Source: Streptomyces sp. SID12488
GTDB lineage: Bacteria; Actinomycetota; Actinomycetes; Streptomycetales; Streptomycetaceae
Length of the DNA: 64,000 nt
Direction of reading: 5' to 3'
NCBI RefSeq assembly: GCF_010548275.1
Contig: NZ_JAAGLT010000027.1
Coordinates: 1 to 64,000, forward strand
In this document: positions 49,224 to 57,107 of the stretch, piece after piece
Numbering within the stretch: position 1 is the stretch's first letter
Layout of the letters: each line of letters starts with the position of its first letter
Notes under the pieces: generated by a model
What the model was told of the DNA's origin: nothing
Database searches by the model: none
The model's input: the letters and a program-made list of their open reading frames with translations, nothing else
Program-made: the position numbers and the translations under genes

Positions 49224-49960
49224 CGATCTCGGGGGTACGGGTCCTCGTCGCCACCGCGGTCCCCGTCGAACGGGACGCGGTGGCACAGGCGTTCGATGTC
49301 GCTGACGGCAACGTCACCGGACCGTTCGACGTCACCGGACCGTTCCACGTCATCGCCGCGGGAGTCGGCCCCGCCGCCTCCGCCGCGTCCGTCGCCTCGG
49401 CGCTCACCACCGCGGCCCTCCGCGGCACCCCGTACGACCTGGTCGTCTCGGCGGGCATCGCCGGCGGTTTCCAGCCGGAGGCACCGGTCGGCTCGCTGGT
49501 CGTCGCCGACGAGATCACCGTCGCGGACCTGGGCGCCGAGACCCCGGACGGCTTCGTCCCGGTCACCGCGCTCGGCTTCGGCGCCGTCACCCACCGTCCG
49601 CCGGAAACACTCGTACGAGATCTCACGGCCGCGATCGGCGCCCGCGCAGGTGCCGTCCTGACCGTCTCCACCGTCACCGGCAGCGCCGAACGCGCTGCCG
49701 AGCTGCGCGCCCGGCACCCGAGTGCGCTGGCCGAGGCGATGGAGGGCTTCGGGGTCGCCGAGGCCGCCGCCGCGCACGGTGTGCCGGTGCTGGAGATCCG
49801 GGCCGTGTCCAACCCCGTCGGCCCCCGCGACCGCGCCGCCTGGCGCATCGGCGACGCGCTCACGGCCCTGACCGAGGCCTTCGGGAAGCTCGCGCCGGTA
49901 CTGGAGAGTTGGAACCCACATGAGGACCTCCATGAGCACCCGAGTGACCCCGGAAACTGA
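49193..49960 (+). CDS. mqnB: Futalosine hydrolase
   Basis: A 255-aa nucleosidase of the futalosine route to menaquinone. It cleaves the N-glycosidic bond of futalosine to release hypoxanthine and dehypoxanthine-futalosine. The purine-nucleoside-phosphorylase-like fold is seen in VLVATAVPVERDAVAQAF, VIAAGVGPAASAASVASALT, DLVVSAGIAGGF and the C-terminal LEIRAVSNPVGPRDRAAW. The frame gives GTG at 49193, inside the DUF2771 gene, as the only usable start. It overlaps mqnD at its end. A short in-frame duplication (TGPFDVTGPFHV) lies near residue 45. Confidence 0.92.
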   Translation: MVVPAEEGLLTISGVRVLVATAVPVERDAVAQAFDVADGNVTGPFDVTGPFHVIAAGVGPAASAASVASALTTAALRGTPYDLVVSAGIAGGFQPEAPVGSLVVADEITVADLGAETPDGFVPVTALGFGAVTHRPPETLVRDLTAAIGARAGAVLTVSTVTGSAERAAELRARHPSALAEAMEGFGVAEAAAAHGVPVLEIRAVSNPVGPRDRAAWRIGDALTALTEAFGKLAPVLESWNPHEDLHEHPSDPGN

Positions 49961-50801
49961 ACGGCGGCTGCGGATCGCGTACTCGCCCTGCCCGAACGAC
50001 ACCTTCGTCTTCGACGCCTGGGCCCATGGCCGGGTGCCGGGCGCGCCCGCGCTCGACGTGACCTTCGCGGACATCGACATCACCAACGGCATGGCCGAGC
50101 GCGGCGAGTTCGACGTACTGAAGGTGTCGTACGCCGTGTTGCCGTACGTCCTCGACGAGTACGCGCTGCTGCCCTGCGGGGGCGCGCTGGGGCGGGGCTG
50201 CGGGCCGCTGGTGCTCACGCGGGAGGCCGGGACCGACCTGACGGGGCGCACGGTCGCGGTGCCGAGCGAGCGGTCGACGGCGTACCTGCTGTTCCGCCTC
50301 TGGGCCGCCGACACGATCCCCGGCGGGGTCGGGGAGGTCGTCGTGATGCCGTTCCACGAGATCATGCCCGCCGTGCGGGACGGGAAGGTCGACGCCGGGC
50401 TGGTCATCCACGAGGCGCGCTTCACGTACCAGAACTACGGGCTGCACAAGCTCGCCGACATGGGCGAGCACTGGGAGGCGACGACCGGGCTGCCGATCCC
50501 GCTCGGCGCGATCATCGCCAAGCGGTCGCTGGGAGCCCGGAAGCTGGAGCTGCTTGCCCAGGCCGCCCGGACGTCCGTACGCGCCGCCTGGGACGACCCT
50601 GAGGCCTCCAGGGCCTATGTCCTGGAACACGCGCAGGAGATGGACCCGAAGGTCGCCGACCAGCACATCGGGCTGTACGTCAACGAGTTCACCGCCGACC
50701 TCGGCGAGGACGGCTACGCGGCGGTCCGGGGGCTGTTGACCCGCGCGGCGGCCGAGGGACTGGTACCGGCGCTCGGCCCTGAAGCCCTCTCGTTTCCCTG
50801 A
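49932..50801 (+). CDS. mqnD: 1,4-dihydroxy-6-naphthoate synthase
   Basis: A 289-aa periplasmic-binding-protein-like enzyme that forms 1,4-dihydroxy-6-naphthoate from cyclic dehypoxanthine-futalosine. Family landmarks are RIAYSPCPNDTFVFDAWAHG, ADIDITNGMAERGEFDVLKV, VPSERSTAYLLFRLWA and GLVIHEARFTYQNYGLHKLA, with the base His in VIHE. The ATG at 49932 has GAGG at 6 nt and overlaps mqnB; the ATG at 49920 is an alternative. With mqnB it marks the organism as using the futalosine pathway. A degenerate copy of its 3' end follows. Confidence 0.95.
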   Translation: MSTRVTPETERRLRIAYSPCPNDTFVFDAWAHGRVPGAPALDVTFADIDITNGMAERGEFDVLKVSYAVLPYVLDEYALLPCGGALGRGCGPLVLTREAGTDLTGRTVAVPSERSTAYLLFRLWAADTIPGGVGEVVVMPFHEIMPAVRDGKVDAGLVIHEARFTYQNYGLHKLADMGEHWEATTGLPIPLGAIIAKRSLGARKLELLAQAARTSVRAAWDDPEASRAYVLEHAQEMDPKVADQHIGLYVNEFTADLGEDGYAAVRGLLTRAAAEGLVPALGPEALSFP

Positions 50802-50845
50802 TCCGGCGCAAGGACGGCAGAACGACGGCGGAAAGAGGTGCCGCG

Positions 50846-50932
50846 ATGGTCCGGGGACTGGACTGCTTGCACGCGCGGCGGCCGAGGGGGGCTGGTGCCG
50901 CCCCTCGGCCGCGAACGCTCTCGATTTCCCCT
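50846..50932 (+). repeat. Degenerate tandem copy of the mqnD 3' end
   Basis: This stretch aligns with 50721-50800, the last 27 codons of mqnD: GGTCCGGGG(G/A)CTG, CGCGCGGCGGCCGAGGG, CTGGT(A/G)CCG, CTCGGCC, CTCTCG and TTTCCC recur in the same order with small insertions. It lies 45 bp after the mqnD stop and is out of frame. It is a partial duplication now eroding. Confidence 0.8.
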
Positions 50933-50951
50933 GGGAATCCCCGGAGGCGTC

Positions 50952-51335
50952 CTACACGTCCAACTGGTCGGCGACCGCCCGCAGCAGGCCCGCGATCTTC
51001 GCACCCGAGGTCTTCTCGGGGTAACGGCCCCTTTCCAGCAAAGGCGTGATGTTCTCCAGGACGGTCGTCAAGTCCTGGACGATGGAAGCCAGTTCGTCGG
51101 GCTTCTTGCGCTGTGCCGCGGCGACCGACGGGGTCGGGTCCAGGATCACGACGGAGAGTGCCTGGTCACCGCGTTGTCCGGCGACAACTCCGAACTCCAC
51201 GCGCTGGCCCGGCTTGAGGGAGTCGACTCCGGCGGGCAGGACCGAGGAATGGACGAAGACGTCACCGCCGTCATCGCGGGAGAGAAAGCCGAAGCCCTTC
51301 TCGCTGTTGAACCACTTGACCTTGCCGGTGGGCAC
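50952..51335 (-). CDS. Cold-shock-domain protein with C-terminal extension
   Basis: A 127-aa protein. Residues 1-67 are a cold-shock domain with RNP1 KGFGFL (13-18) and RNP2 VFVHS (26-30). The last 60 residues are a helical extension (PDELASIVQDLTTVLENITP, KIAGLLRAVADQLDV) that is absent from the 67-aa CspA type and typical of a streptomycete CspB-like group. It binds single-stranded RNA or DNA and probably acts as a chaperone of transcripts. Its 5' region contains overlapping TTCGAA-type inverted repeats. It is convergent with mqnD. Confidence 0.92.
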   Translation of the reverse strand: MPTGKVKWFNSEKGFGFLSRDDGGDVFVHSSVLPAGVDSLKPGQRVEFGVVAGQRGDQALSVVILDPTPSVAAAQRKKPDELASIVQDLTTVLENITPLLERGRYPEKTSGAKIAGLLRAVADQLDV

Positions 51336-51393
51336 GTCTGTTCCTCGTCCTCATACTCGTCGGAAAACTGCTTCGGGCTGTTTGAATCTGCTA

Positions 51394-51415
51394 CGAAGTG
51401 CTTCGAAGCGCTTCG
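51394..51415 (-). promoter_or_regulatory. Overlapping inverted repeats upstream of the cold-shock gene
   Basis: CGAAGTGCTTCG (51394-51405) and CGAAGCGCTTCG (51404-51415) are two perfect small palindromes sharing 2 bp, with further CTTCG and GAAC pieces either side, 59-80 bp before the ATG. They could be an operator array or alternative RNA hairpins in the leader. Confidence 0.55.
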
Positions 51416-51551
51416 AACTGCTGGCGGGAAAACGGGTCTTGATAGCACTGGGGCGGGTCGTGTGACCCGCCGGTTCCAAGGCTAGTGGTCTGCGGACCGG
51501 TGACAAGACGTCGCCGGATTGTTCCTTCGGGCAGGGAACTACCCTGGTCGA

Positions 51552-51806
51552 GTGCGTGACAAAACCCAAACGAATTCCGCCGCGGCCGGAGATCGGCTGA
51601 TCCGTGTCGGTGCCATCGTGTTCTTCGTCGGTGCGGTGGCCACTTTGGTCACCGTGGCCCCATTCCTCCTCGGGACGACGCCATTCCCGACGTACATGTT
51701 CGGCTTGAGCATGCTGATGGGCGTCGGCTTCCTCGTCGCGGGCGCCGGGGTGCTCCAGTCGGTGGCCGACGGCCGCCGTCAGGCGCGCGCGGCCACACCC
51801 GAGTAG
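51552..51806 (+). CDS. Small two-helix membrane protein
   Basis: An 84-aa protein with two hydrophobic helices (VGAIVFFVGAVATLVTVAPF; YMFGLSMLMGVGFLVAGAGV) and short charged ends, both inside by the charge rule. I chose the GTG at 51552 (RDKTQTNSAAAGDRLIRVG); the longer frame adds a stretch with non-coding codons. The function is unknown. Its 3' end overlaps the convergent HAD gene by 28 bp. Confidence 0.7.
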   Translation: MRDKTQTNSAAAGDRLIRVGAIVFFVGAVATLVTVAPFLLGTTPFPTYMFGLSMLMGVGFLVAGAGVLQSVADGRRQARAATPE

Positions 51807-52429
51807 GAGGCCAGCCAGGCGGGGAAGTGCGTGAGGTCGTCGAGGACGACGTCCGCGCCCGCCTCGCGCAGCTCAGCGGCGTCGCAGGGCCCGGTGGGCA
51901 CGGCCACCGACAGGGCGCCGGCGGCCCGGGCACCGCGTACGTCTCCGACGTGGTCGCCGACATACACGCTCGCGCCCTGCTCGCGCAGGGCCACCGCCTT
52001 CTGCTCGGCCCACAGGTTCCCGATGACCGCGTCGGGCTCGATGCCGAGGTGTTCGAGGTGCAGCTCGGCGTTCGGCTCGTACTTGGCGGTGACGACGATC
52101 GCCCGCCCGCCGGACTCCCGTACGGCCGCGATGGCCTCGCGGGCGCCGGTCATCGCGGGGGTCGCGGTGATGGCGATGGCCGGATACATCGCACGGTAGA
52201 GGTCGCTCATGGCCGCGACCTGATCGGCCGGAAACCACTGCACGAGCTCGTCCGCGAGGGGCGGGCCGAGCCGGGTGACGGCCAGATCGGCGTCGATGTA
52301 CGTGCCCGTCCGCTCGGCGAGCGCCAGATAGCAGGCGTGGATGCCGGGGCGGGAGTCGATGAGGGTCATGTCGAGGTCGAACCCGACGGTGAGCGCGCCG
52401 GAGGGCGTCGGCGAGGGCATCGATGTCAT
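51779..52429 (-). CDS. HAD-superfamily hydrolase (phosphatase)
   Basis: A 216-aa HAD phosphatase: motif I VGFDLDMTLIDS (the nucleophile and acid Asp pair), motif II VVTAK, and motif IV VYVGDHVGDVRGARAAG. The helical cap between motifs I and II places it with phosphoglycolate-phosphatase-like enzymes. The physiological substrate is unknown. The ATG at 52429 is chosen; in-frame starts at 52438 and 52420 exist and no good ribosome site decides. It is convergent with and overlaps the small membrane gene, and lies 53 bp after the HAAS-type gene on the same strand. Confidence 0.88.
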   Translation of the reverse strand: MTSMPSPTPSGALTVGFDLDMTLIDSRPGIHACYLALAERTGTYIDADLAVTRLGPPLADELVQWFPADQVAAMSDLYRAMYPAIAITATPAMTGAREAIAAVRESGGRAIVVTAKYEPNAELHLEHLGIEPDAVIGNLWAEQKAVALREQGASVYVGDHVGDVRGARAAGALSVAVPTGPCDAAELREAGADVVLDDLTHFPAWLASYSGVAARA

Positions 52430-52482
52430 ATGCACCATTGTGCGGGAGCGGGCAGAAGGAGAAACGGGGGCAGGGGGAACGC

Positions 52483-53547
52483 TCAGCGTGAGCGCTGGGA
52501 GCGCCAGACGAGGAACAGGGCGGAGACGATCGCGGCGCCCTTCACCACCCACGGCCAGGTCTGGCTGAGGGCCTCGTTCATGTGCCCCTCGGCGATGGGT
52601 TCGCCCCAGCGGCCCCGCGTACGGCCCCACAGCCACCCCGCACCGGCCGCGACAGCCACTCCGGGCAGGTACACGACCGCCCACTTGGTCTCGGCCTGGG
52701 AGAGCCGACGCGAGGCGTAGGCGATGGCCCAGCCGACGAGGAGGGCGTAGAGGTTGCCGAGGACCGCTCCCGCGACGAGGAGGCCGGCGGCGAGCAGGAG
52801 CAGGGGGTTGCTCCAGCCGCCGGAGGGGAGCGGGAGGCGCAGTCGGCGGCGCCGTCGACGGGGTGCGTCCGCGATCTCGTCCCCGGCGTCCCCTTCGGCA
52901 GCGGACGCGTCGGGCTCGACTGCCTCGGCGGCCTCGTCCGTCGGCTTCGGCTGCGGCTTCTGGGGCCTGGGCGGCGGCTTGAGCAGGTCGGGGATCTCCA
53001 CCCCACCGACGAACCCGGCCGGAAGACCGTCCGCGTCCGCGAGCGGGCCCCTGCGGCCCGCCAGCCACCAGTCGGCGTCCCCGAGTTCGTCCGTACCCGC
53101 GAGATGGGGCGGGGCGGGGTCGCCGCCCGAGGGAAACGGAGTGAACGGCCCCGCGACACCCGCTTCCTCGCCGGCCTCCGCCGGACGCGGGCGCGGTACG
53201 AGTCGCCCGAGCCCTTTGCCCTTGCGCTGCGGCTCCTCACGGTCACGCTGTACGGGCACGGAGGCACGCGGCGCCTCGGGCGCGCCGGGCACACCGGGAC
53301 CGGGGCCCGCGCCGGCCACGACCTCGTCCGGGCTGCCGATGCGGTCGAGGATGCGGCGTACGGAGGCGGGGCTGTCCACCGGCGCCTTGGCGCGGCGCCG
53401 GTCGATCTCCGCACGCAGCCCCGACACGAGGCGCATCCGCTCACCGGACGGCAACTGCCGCTGCTGGGCCAGGTCTCCGACCCTGCTCAGATACTCGTAG
53501 ACGACCTGGTCGCTCTCGATACCCACGAAGCCAGACGTTACCGGCAT
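52483..53547 (-). CDS. HAAS-domain multi-helix membrane protein
   Basis: A 354-aa protein. Residues 1-65 form a helical domain resembling the HAAS signalling domain (YEYLSRVGDLAQQRQLPSGE, SVRRILDRIGSPDEVVAG). A Pro/Arg/Glu-rich disordered middle of about 160 residues follows, then three to four C-terminal helices (LLLLAAGLLVAGAVLGNLYA, WAVVYLPGVAVAAGAGWLW, VVKGAAIVSALFLVW). HAAS domains usually couple to PadR regulators or sensor modules; none is adjacent here. The ATG at 53547 touches AAGGAG without spacing, so a GTG four codons upstream may be the true start. Confidence 0.72.
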   Translation of the reverse strand: MPVTSGFVGIESDQVVYEYLSRVGDLAQQRQLPSGERMRLVSGLRAEIDRRRAKAPVDSPASVRRILDRIGSPDEVVAGAGPGPGVPGAPEAPRASVPVQRDREEPQRKGKGLGRLVPRPRPAEAGEEAGVAGPFTPFPSGGDPAPPHLAGTDELGDADWWLAGRRGPLADADGLPAGFVGGVEIPDLLKPPPRPQKPQPKPTDEAAEAVEPDASAAEGDAGDEIADAPRRRRRRLRLPLPSGGWSNPLLLLAAGLLVAGAVLGNLYALLVGWAIAYASRRLSQAETKWAVVYLPGVAVAAGAGWLWGRTRGRWGEPIAEGHMNEALSQTWPWVVKGAAIVSALFLVWRSQRSR

Positions 53548-53599
53548 CTCCTTGCCACCCACCCGCCCCCGCCATGTCTTCAGCCCGGGCCCGCATATC

Positions 53600-53666
53600 C
53601 AGCCCGTCCGGCGTTTGAGGACGAGCGCGTTCAGCGCGAACGGGGGTCTGGGGGCAGCGCCCCCAG
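53600..53666 (+). repeat. Dispersed intergenic repeat with hairpin, copy 2
   Basis: This copy shares CAGCCCGTCCGGCGTTTGAG and GGACGAGCG with copy 1 and ends in CTGGGGGC-A-GCGCCCCCAG, a hairpin. Here it sits between divergent starts, not after a gene end, so a terminator role alone cannot explain its placement. Confidence 0.85.
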
Positions 53667-53736
53667 TGACGTCCACACCAACCGACCCGCACCGACAAAA
53701 GACACCTCACCGCACCCACCCGCTACCGTGGGCGGG

Positions 53737-56334
53737 ATGAGCACCGAGGAGACACCGGCGCCGCGTTCCCTCGCGGAGGCGCTTCGCGCGCGGGACGACG
53801 CATCGCTCGCCGCGCTGCTGCGCACGCGTCCGGACCTCATCACCCCCGTCCCCACCGATCTCACCCAGCTGGCCACCCGCGCCGGCACGCGCGCGTCGGT
53901 CGTACGCGCCCTGGAACGTCTGGACCGTTTCACGCTCCAGACGGCGCAGGCGCTGGCCGTGGCCCCGGACCCGGCGGCGTACGACGATCTGCTGGCGCTC
54001 CTCGCGGGCGACGCCGCCGACCCCACCGTCACGGCGGCCCTCCCCCGCGCCCTCACCACGCTGCGCGAGCAGGCGCTGGTGTGGGGCGGGACGGACCGGC
54101 TGCGTCTCGTCCGCACCGCCCGCGAGCTGCTGGCGCCCTCGCCGCAGCATCCGTCCCCGACGGGGCTCGGTCCGACGGTCGCGGAGGCGACGGCCGGGAT
54201 GTCGCCTGGCCGGGTCCAGGAGATCGTGGCTGCGGCGGGGCTCACGTCGACGCACGACGCGGTGAGCGCGGTCGCCTCGCTGACCACCCTGTTCACCGAC
54301 CGCAGGCGGATGGCCGCGCTGCTCGACAGCGCCGCCCCGGACTCCGTGGACGTACTGCGGCGCCTCGTCTGGGGCCCGCCGTACGGGCAGATCACCGCCG
54401 AGCCGGCCGCACACCTGCGCTGGCTGCTGGACCGGGGGCTGCTGCTCCCCACCGCGCCCGGAACCGTCGTACTGCCCCGCGAGGTGGCCCTGCATCTGCG
54501 CGGCGGCCAGGCGCACCGTACGACCGAGCCGCTGCCGCCGGGGATCGAGCCCGCCGCGAACCATCGTCCACAGGTTGTGGACAACGCGGCGGCCGGACAG
54601 GCGTACACCGCGCTCGCGACCGTCGAGGAGCTGCTGAAGGACTGGGACGAGGGCGGACCGGCGGTGCTGCGGGCCGGCGGGCTGAGCGTCCGCGACCTCA
54701 AGCGGACGGCCGTCGCCCTGGACGTGTCCGAGCCGGTGGCCGCGTTCTGGGTCGAACTCGCCTACGCGGCAGGCCTGTTGGCGTCCGACGGCGAGGCCGA
54801 CGAACGGTACGCGGCGACCCCCGCGTACGACGAGTGGCTGGAGTGGCCCTCCAGCCGGCGCTGGGCCCGGCTCGCGGAGGCATGGCTGACGGCGACCCGG
54901 ACGCCCGGCGTGATCGGCGGCCGGGACGCCAAGGACCGCACGCTGTCCGCGCTCGGCCCGGCCCTGGACCGGTCGGCCGCGCCGGAGGTACGGCACCGGG
55001 TGCTGGCCCTGCTGGCCGCCCTCCCGGAGGGCACGTCCCCGACCGTCGAGTCCGTGCTGGCCCGCCTGCACTGGGAGCGTCCGACGCGCGGCCCGCAACA
55101 GGACCGGGAGGGCGACGAGGACCTGCGCACCAGGCTCGCCCGCTGGACCCTGGCCGAGGCGGAGTCGCTGGGCGTCACGGGCCGGGGGGCACTGTCGTCC
55201 CAGGGCCGGGCACTGCTGGGCGCCCCCGCAGCGACGACGAAGGCGCCCGAGTCGACCGGCCCGGGCGACAAACTCCCGGTCCACCACGACCACCACACCC
55301 ACGACCACCACACCCACGACCACCACAGCCACTCCCACCCGCACTCCCACGGGCACACCCTCGAACCCCTCTCGGCGTCCGAGCAGGCCGTCGCCTCCGC
55401 CACCGCCGCCCGGCTGCTCACCCCGCTCCTGCCCGAGCCGCTCGACCACGTCCTCCTCCAGGCGGACCTGACGGCGGTGGCCCCGGGCCCCCTGAAGCGA
55501 CCCCTGGCCGACATGCTCGGCGTGCTCGCGGACGTCGAGTCGAAGGGCGGCGCGACGGTCTACCGCTTCACCCCGGGCTCCGTACGCCGCGCCCTGGACG
55601 CGGGCCGCTCCGCCTCCGACCTGCACGACTTCCTGACCGCTCACTCCCGTACGCCGGTCCCGCAGCCCCTCGCCTACCTCATCGACGACGTGGCGCGCAG
55701 GCACGGACACCTGCGGATCGGCGCGGCCTCGGCCTACGTGCGCTGCGACGACGACGCGGTGCTCAGCGAGATCCTCGCCGACAAGCGGTCCGCGAACCTG
55801 CGCCTGCGGCGCCTGGCGCCCACGGTGCTGGCCGCCCAGGCCGACCCGGCGACGCTCCTCGAAGGCCTGCGCGGCATGGGCTTCGCACCGGCCGCCGAGT
55901 CCGCCGAGGGTGACGTCCTGATCACCCGCGCCCACGCCCACCGCACCCCGCCCCGCACCGCCCCGGACCCCGTACCGGACGGTCCGCCGGCCCCCGACAC
56001 CACGCTCCTCTCGGCGGCGATCCGGGCGATCCGGGCGGGCGACCTGGCCTCGACGACCCCGCGCAAACCGACGGAGACCCCGGCCCCGAGCGGCGACCTC
56101 CCGCGCACCAGCCCTCCCGAGACCCTGGCCACCATGCAGGCCGCCGTGATGACCGGCGAGGCCGTGTGGATCGGCTACGTCAACGCCGAGGGCGCCGCCA
56201 GCCAGCGCGTCATCGCCCCCATCCGGGTGGAGGGCGGCTTCGTGACGGCGTACGACCACACGGCGGACGAGGTACGGACGTATCCGCTGCACCGGGTCAC
56301 CGGGGTGGCGGAGCTGGCGGACGACCAGCCGTAG
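53737..56334 (+). CDS. XPB-partner helicase-associated protein with His-rich insert and WYL-like end
   Basis: An 865-aa protein of the helicase-associated family encoded beside XPB in actinobacteria. An N-terminal helical region (SLAEALRARDDASLAALLRT) leads into a long XPB-N-like body (LLQADLTAVAPGPLKRPLAD, SASDLHDFLTAHSRTPVPQP, YVRCDDDAVLSEILADKRSA). A WYL-like C-terminal module follows (AVWIGYVNAEGAASQRVIAP). It lacks Walker motifs. A His-rich run at about residues 516-540, with 16 His in 25 residues, interrupts the body; it suggests metal binding or a repeat expansion. The partner helicase gene is 770 bp downstream, separated by one reverse gene. Confidence 0.83.
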   Translation: MSTEETPAPRSLAEALRARDDASLAALLRTRPDLITPVPTDLTQLATRAGTRASVVRALERLDRFTLQTAQALAVAPDPAAYDDLLALLAGDAADPTVTAALPRALTTLREQALVWGGTDRLRLVRTARELLAPSPQHPSPTGLGPTVAEATAGMSPGRVQEIVAAAGLTSTHDAVSAVASLTTLFTDRRRMAALLDSAAPDSVDVLRRLVWGPPYGQITAEPAAHLRWLLDRGLLLPTAPGTVVLPREVALHLRGGQAHRTTEPLPPGIEPAANHRPQVVDNAAAGQAYTALATVEELLKDWDEGGPAVLRAGGLSVRDLKRTAVALDVSEPVAAFWVELAYAAGLLASDGEADERYAATPAYDEWLEWPSSRRWARLAEAWLTATRTPGVIGGRDAKDRTLSALGPALDRSAAPEVRHRVLALLAALPEGTSPTVESVLARLHWERPTRGPQQDREGDEDLRTRLARWTLAEAESLGVTGRGALSSQGRALLGAPAATTKAPESTGPGDKLPVHHDHHTHDHHTHDHHSHSHPHSHGHTLEPLSASEQAVASATAARLLTPLLPEPLDHVLLQADLTAVAPGPLKRPLADMLGVLADVESKGGATVYRFTPGSVRRALDAGRSASDLHDFLTAHSRTPVPQPLAYLIDDVARRHGHLRIGAASAYVRCDDDAVLSEILADKRSANLRLRRLAPTVLAAQADPATLLEGLRGMGFAPAAESAEGDVLITRAHAHRTPPRTAPDPVPDGPPAPDTTLLSAAIRAIRAGDLASTTPRKPTETPAPSGDLPRTSPPETLATMQAAVMTGEAVWIGYVNAEGAASQRVIAPIRVEGGFVTAYDHTADEVRTYPLHRVTGVAELADDQP

Positions 56335-56363
56335 GCACCCGGGCGGCTTCTCAGAGCAACCGG

Positions 56364-56909
56364 TCAGCAGGCGGCGACCCGGGCGTCCGCGGGCAGGCCG
56401 AAGTGGGCTCGGGCGGCGGTCTCCAGGTCGGTGGACGACATCGTGCCGTCGGCGCCGGACCCGGCGAAGAAACCGAAGTGGTCCTCCATCCACTCCGCGT
56501 ACCCGGCACCGTCCGGCGGCTCCTCCCGCGACACGACCCGGTAGCCGCCGTCCGCCGCCCGTTCCAGCCGCAACACCTGCGGGTACCGGGAGCCGCCGCA
56601 CTCCACCAGGGCGCCCACGCGGACCCCGTACTCCATGCACAGGGTGTTGACGCCCGCCCGTACGACGCCGTCGCCGTCCTCGCCGAGGTCCAAAGGCTCC
56701 GCCCGGCAGAACCACCGCGCCCTGAGCCCGGCCACCGTCTCCCCGTACCCGCTGCCCCGCGAGTCGGCCACGAGCCGGGTCTCGATCACCGGCCGCACCT
56801 CGCCCCAGAGGCGGGCGTCGACGCCCATCGGCCACAGCACCCACGCGCCCGTCGCCATCAGCACCGTCACGGCTCCCAGTCCCGTCGCCCATCTGCCCAC
56901 CGACCGCAC
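56364..56909 (-). CDS. Hypothetical membrane-anchored or exported protein
   Basis: A 181-aa protein with one N-terminal hydrophobic segment (GLGAVTVLMATGAWVLWPMG) that could be a signal anchor, then about 150 residues without a family I recognise (LWGEVRPVIETRLVADSRGS, VVRAGVNTLCMEYGVRVG). Three to four Cys suggest disulfides outside. The GTG at 56909 has GGAGGAG at 6 nt. It reads opposite to the helicase genes on either side and has separated the usual neighbour pair. Confidence 0.7.
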   Translation of the reverse strand: MRSVGRWATGLGAVTVLMATGAWVLWPMGVDARLWGEVRPVIETRLVADSRGSGYGETVAGLRARWFCRAEPLDLGEDGDGVVRAGVNTLCMEYGVRVGALVECGGSRYPQVLRLERAADGGYRVVSREEPPDGAGYAEWMEDHFGFFAGSGADGTMSSTDLETAARAHFGLPADARVAAC

Positions 56910-57107
56910 CGCGAGCTCCTCCCGGGCCGCGCCCTCGCGCCGCTCCCGCCGTACCAGACATCCGTCCCGGCCCCGGGGTTGCCCGTAAGGTCACGTCGAC
57001 CGTGATCCGCTGCCGATCCACTGTGATTCGCACCCCACCGTGACCGTCGGCCGGTAGGGCACACTGGACGTTTGGCCGTAGGCCGTACGGAAGGGATGTG
57101 CACGTAC

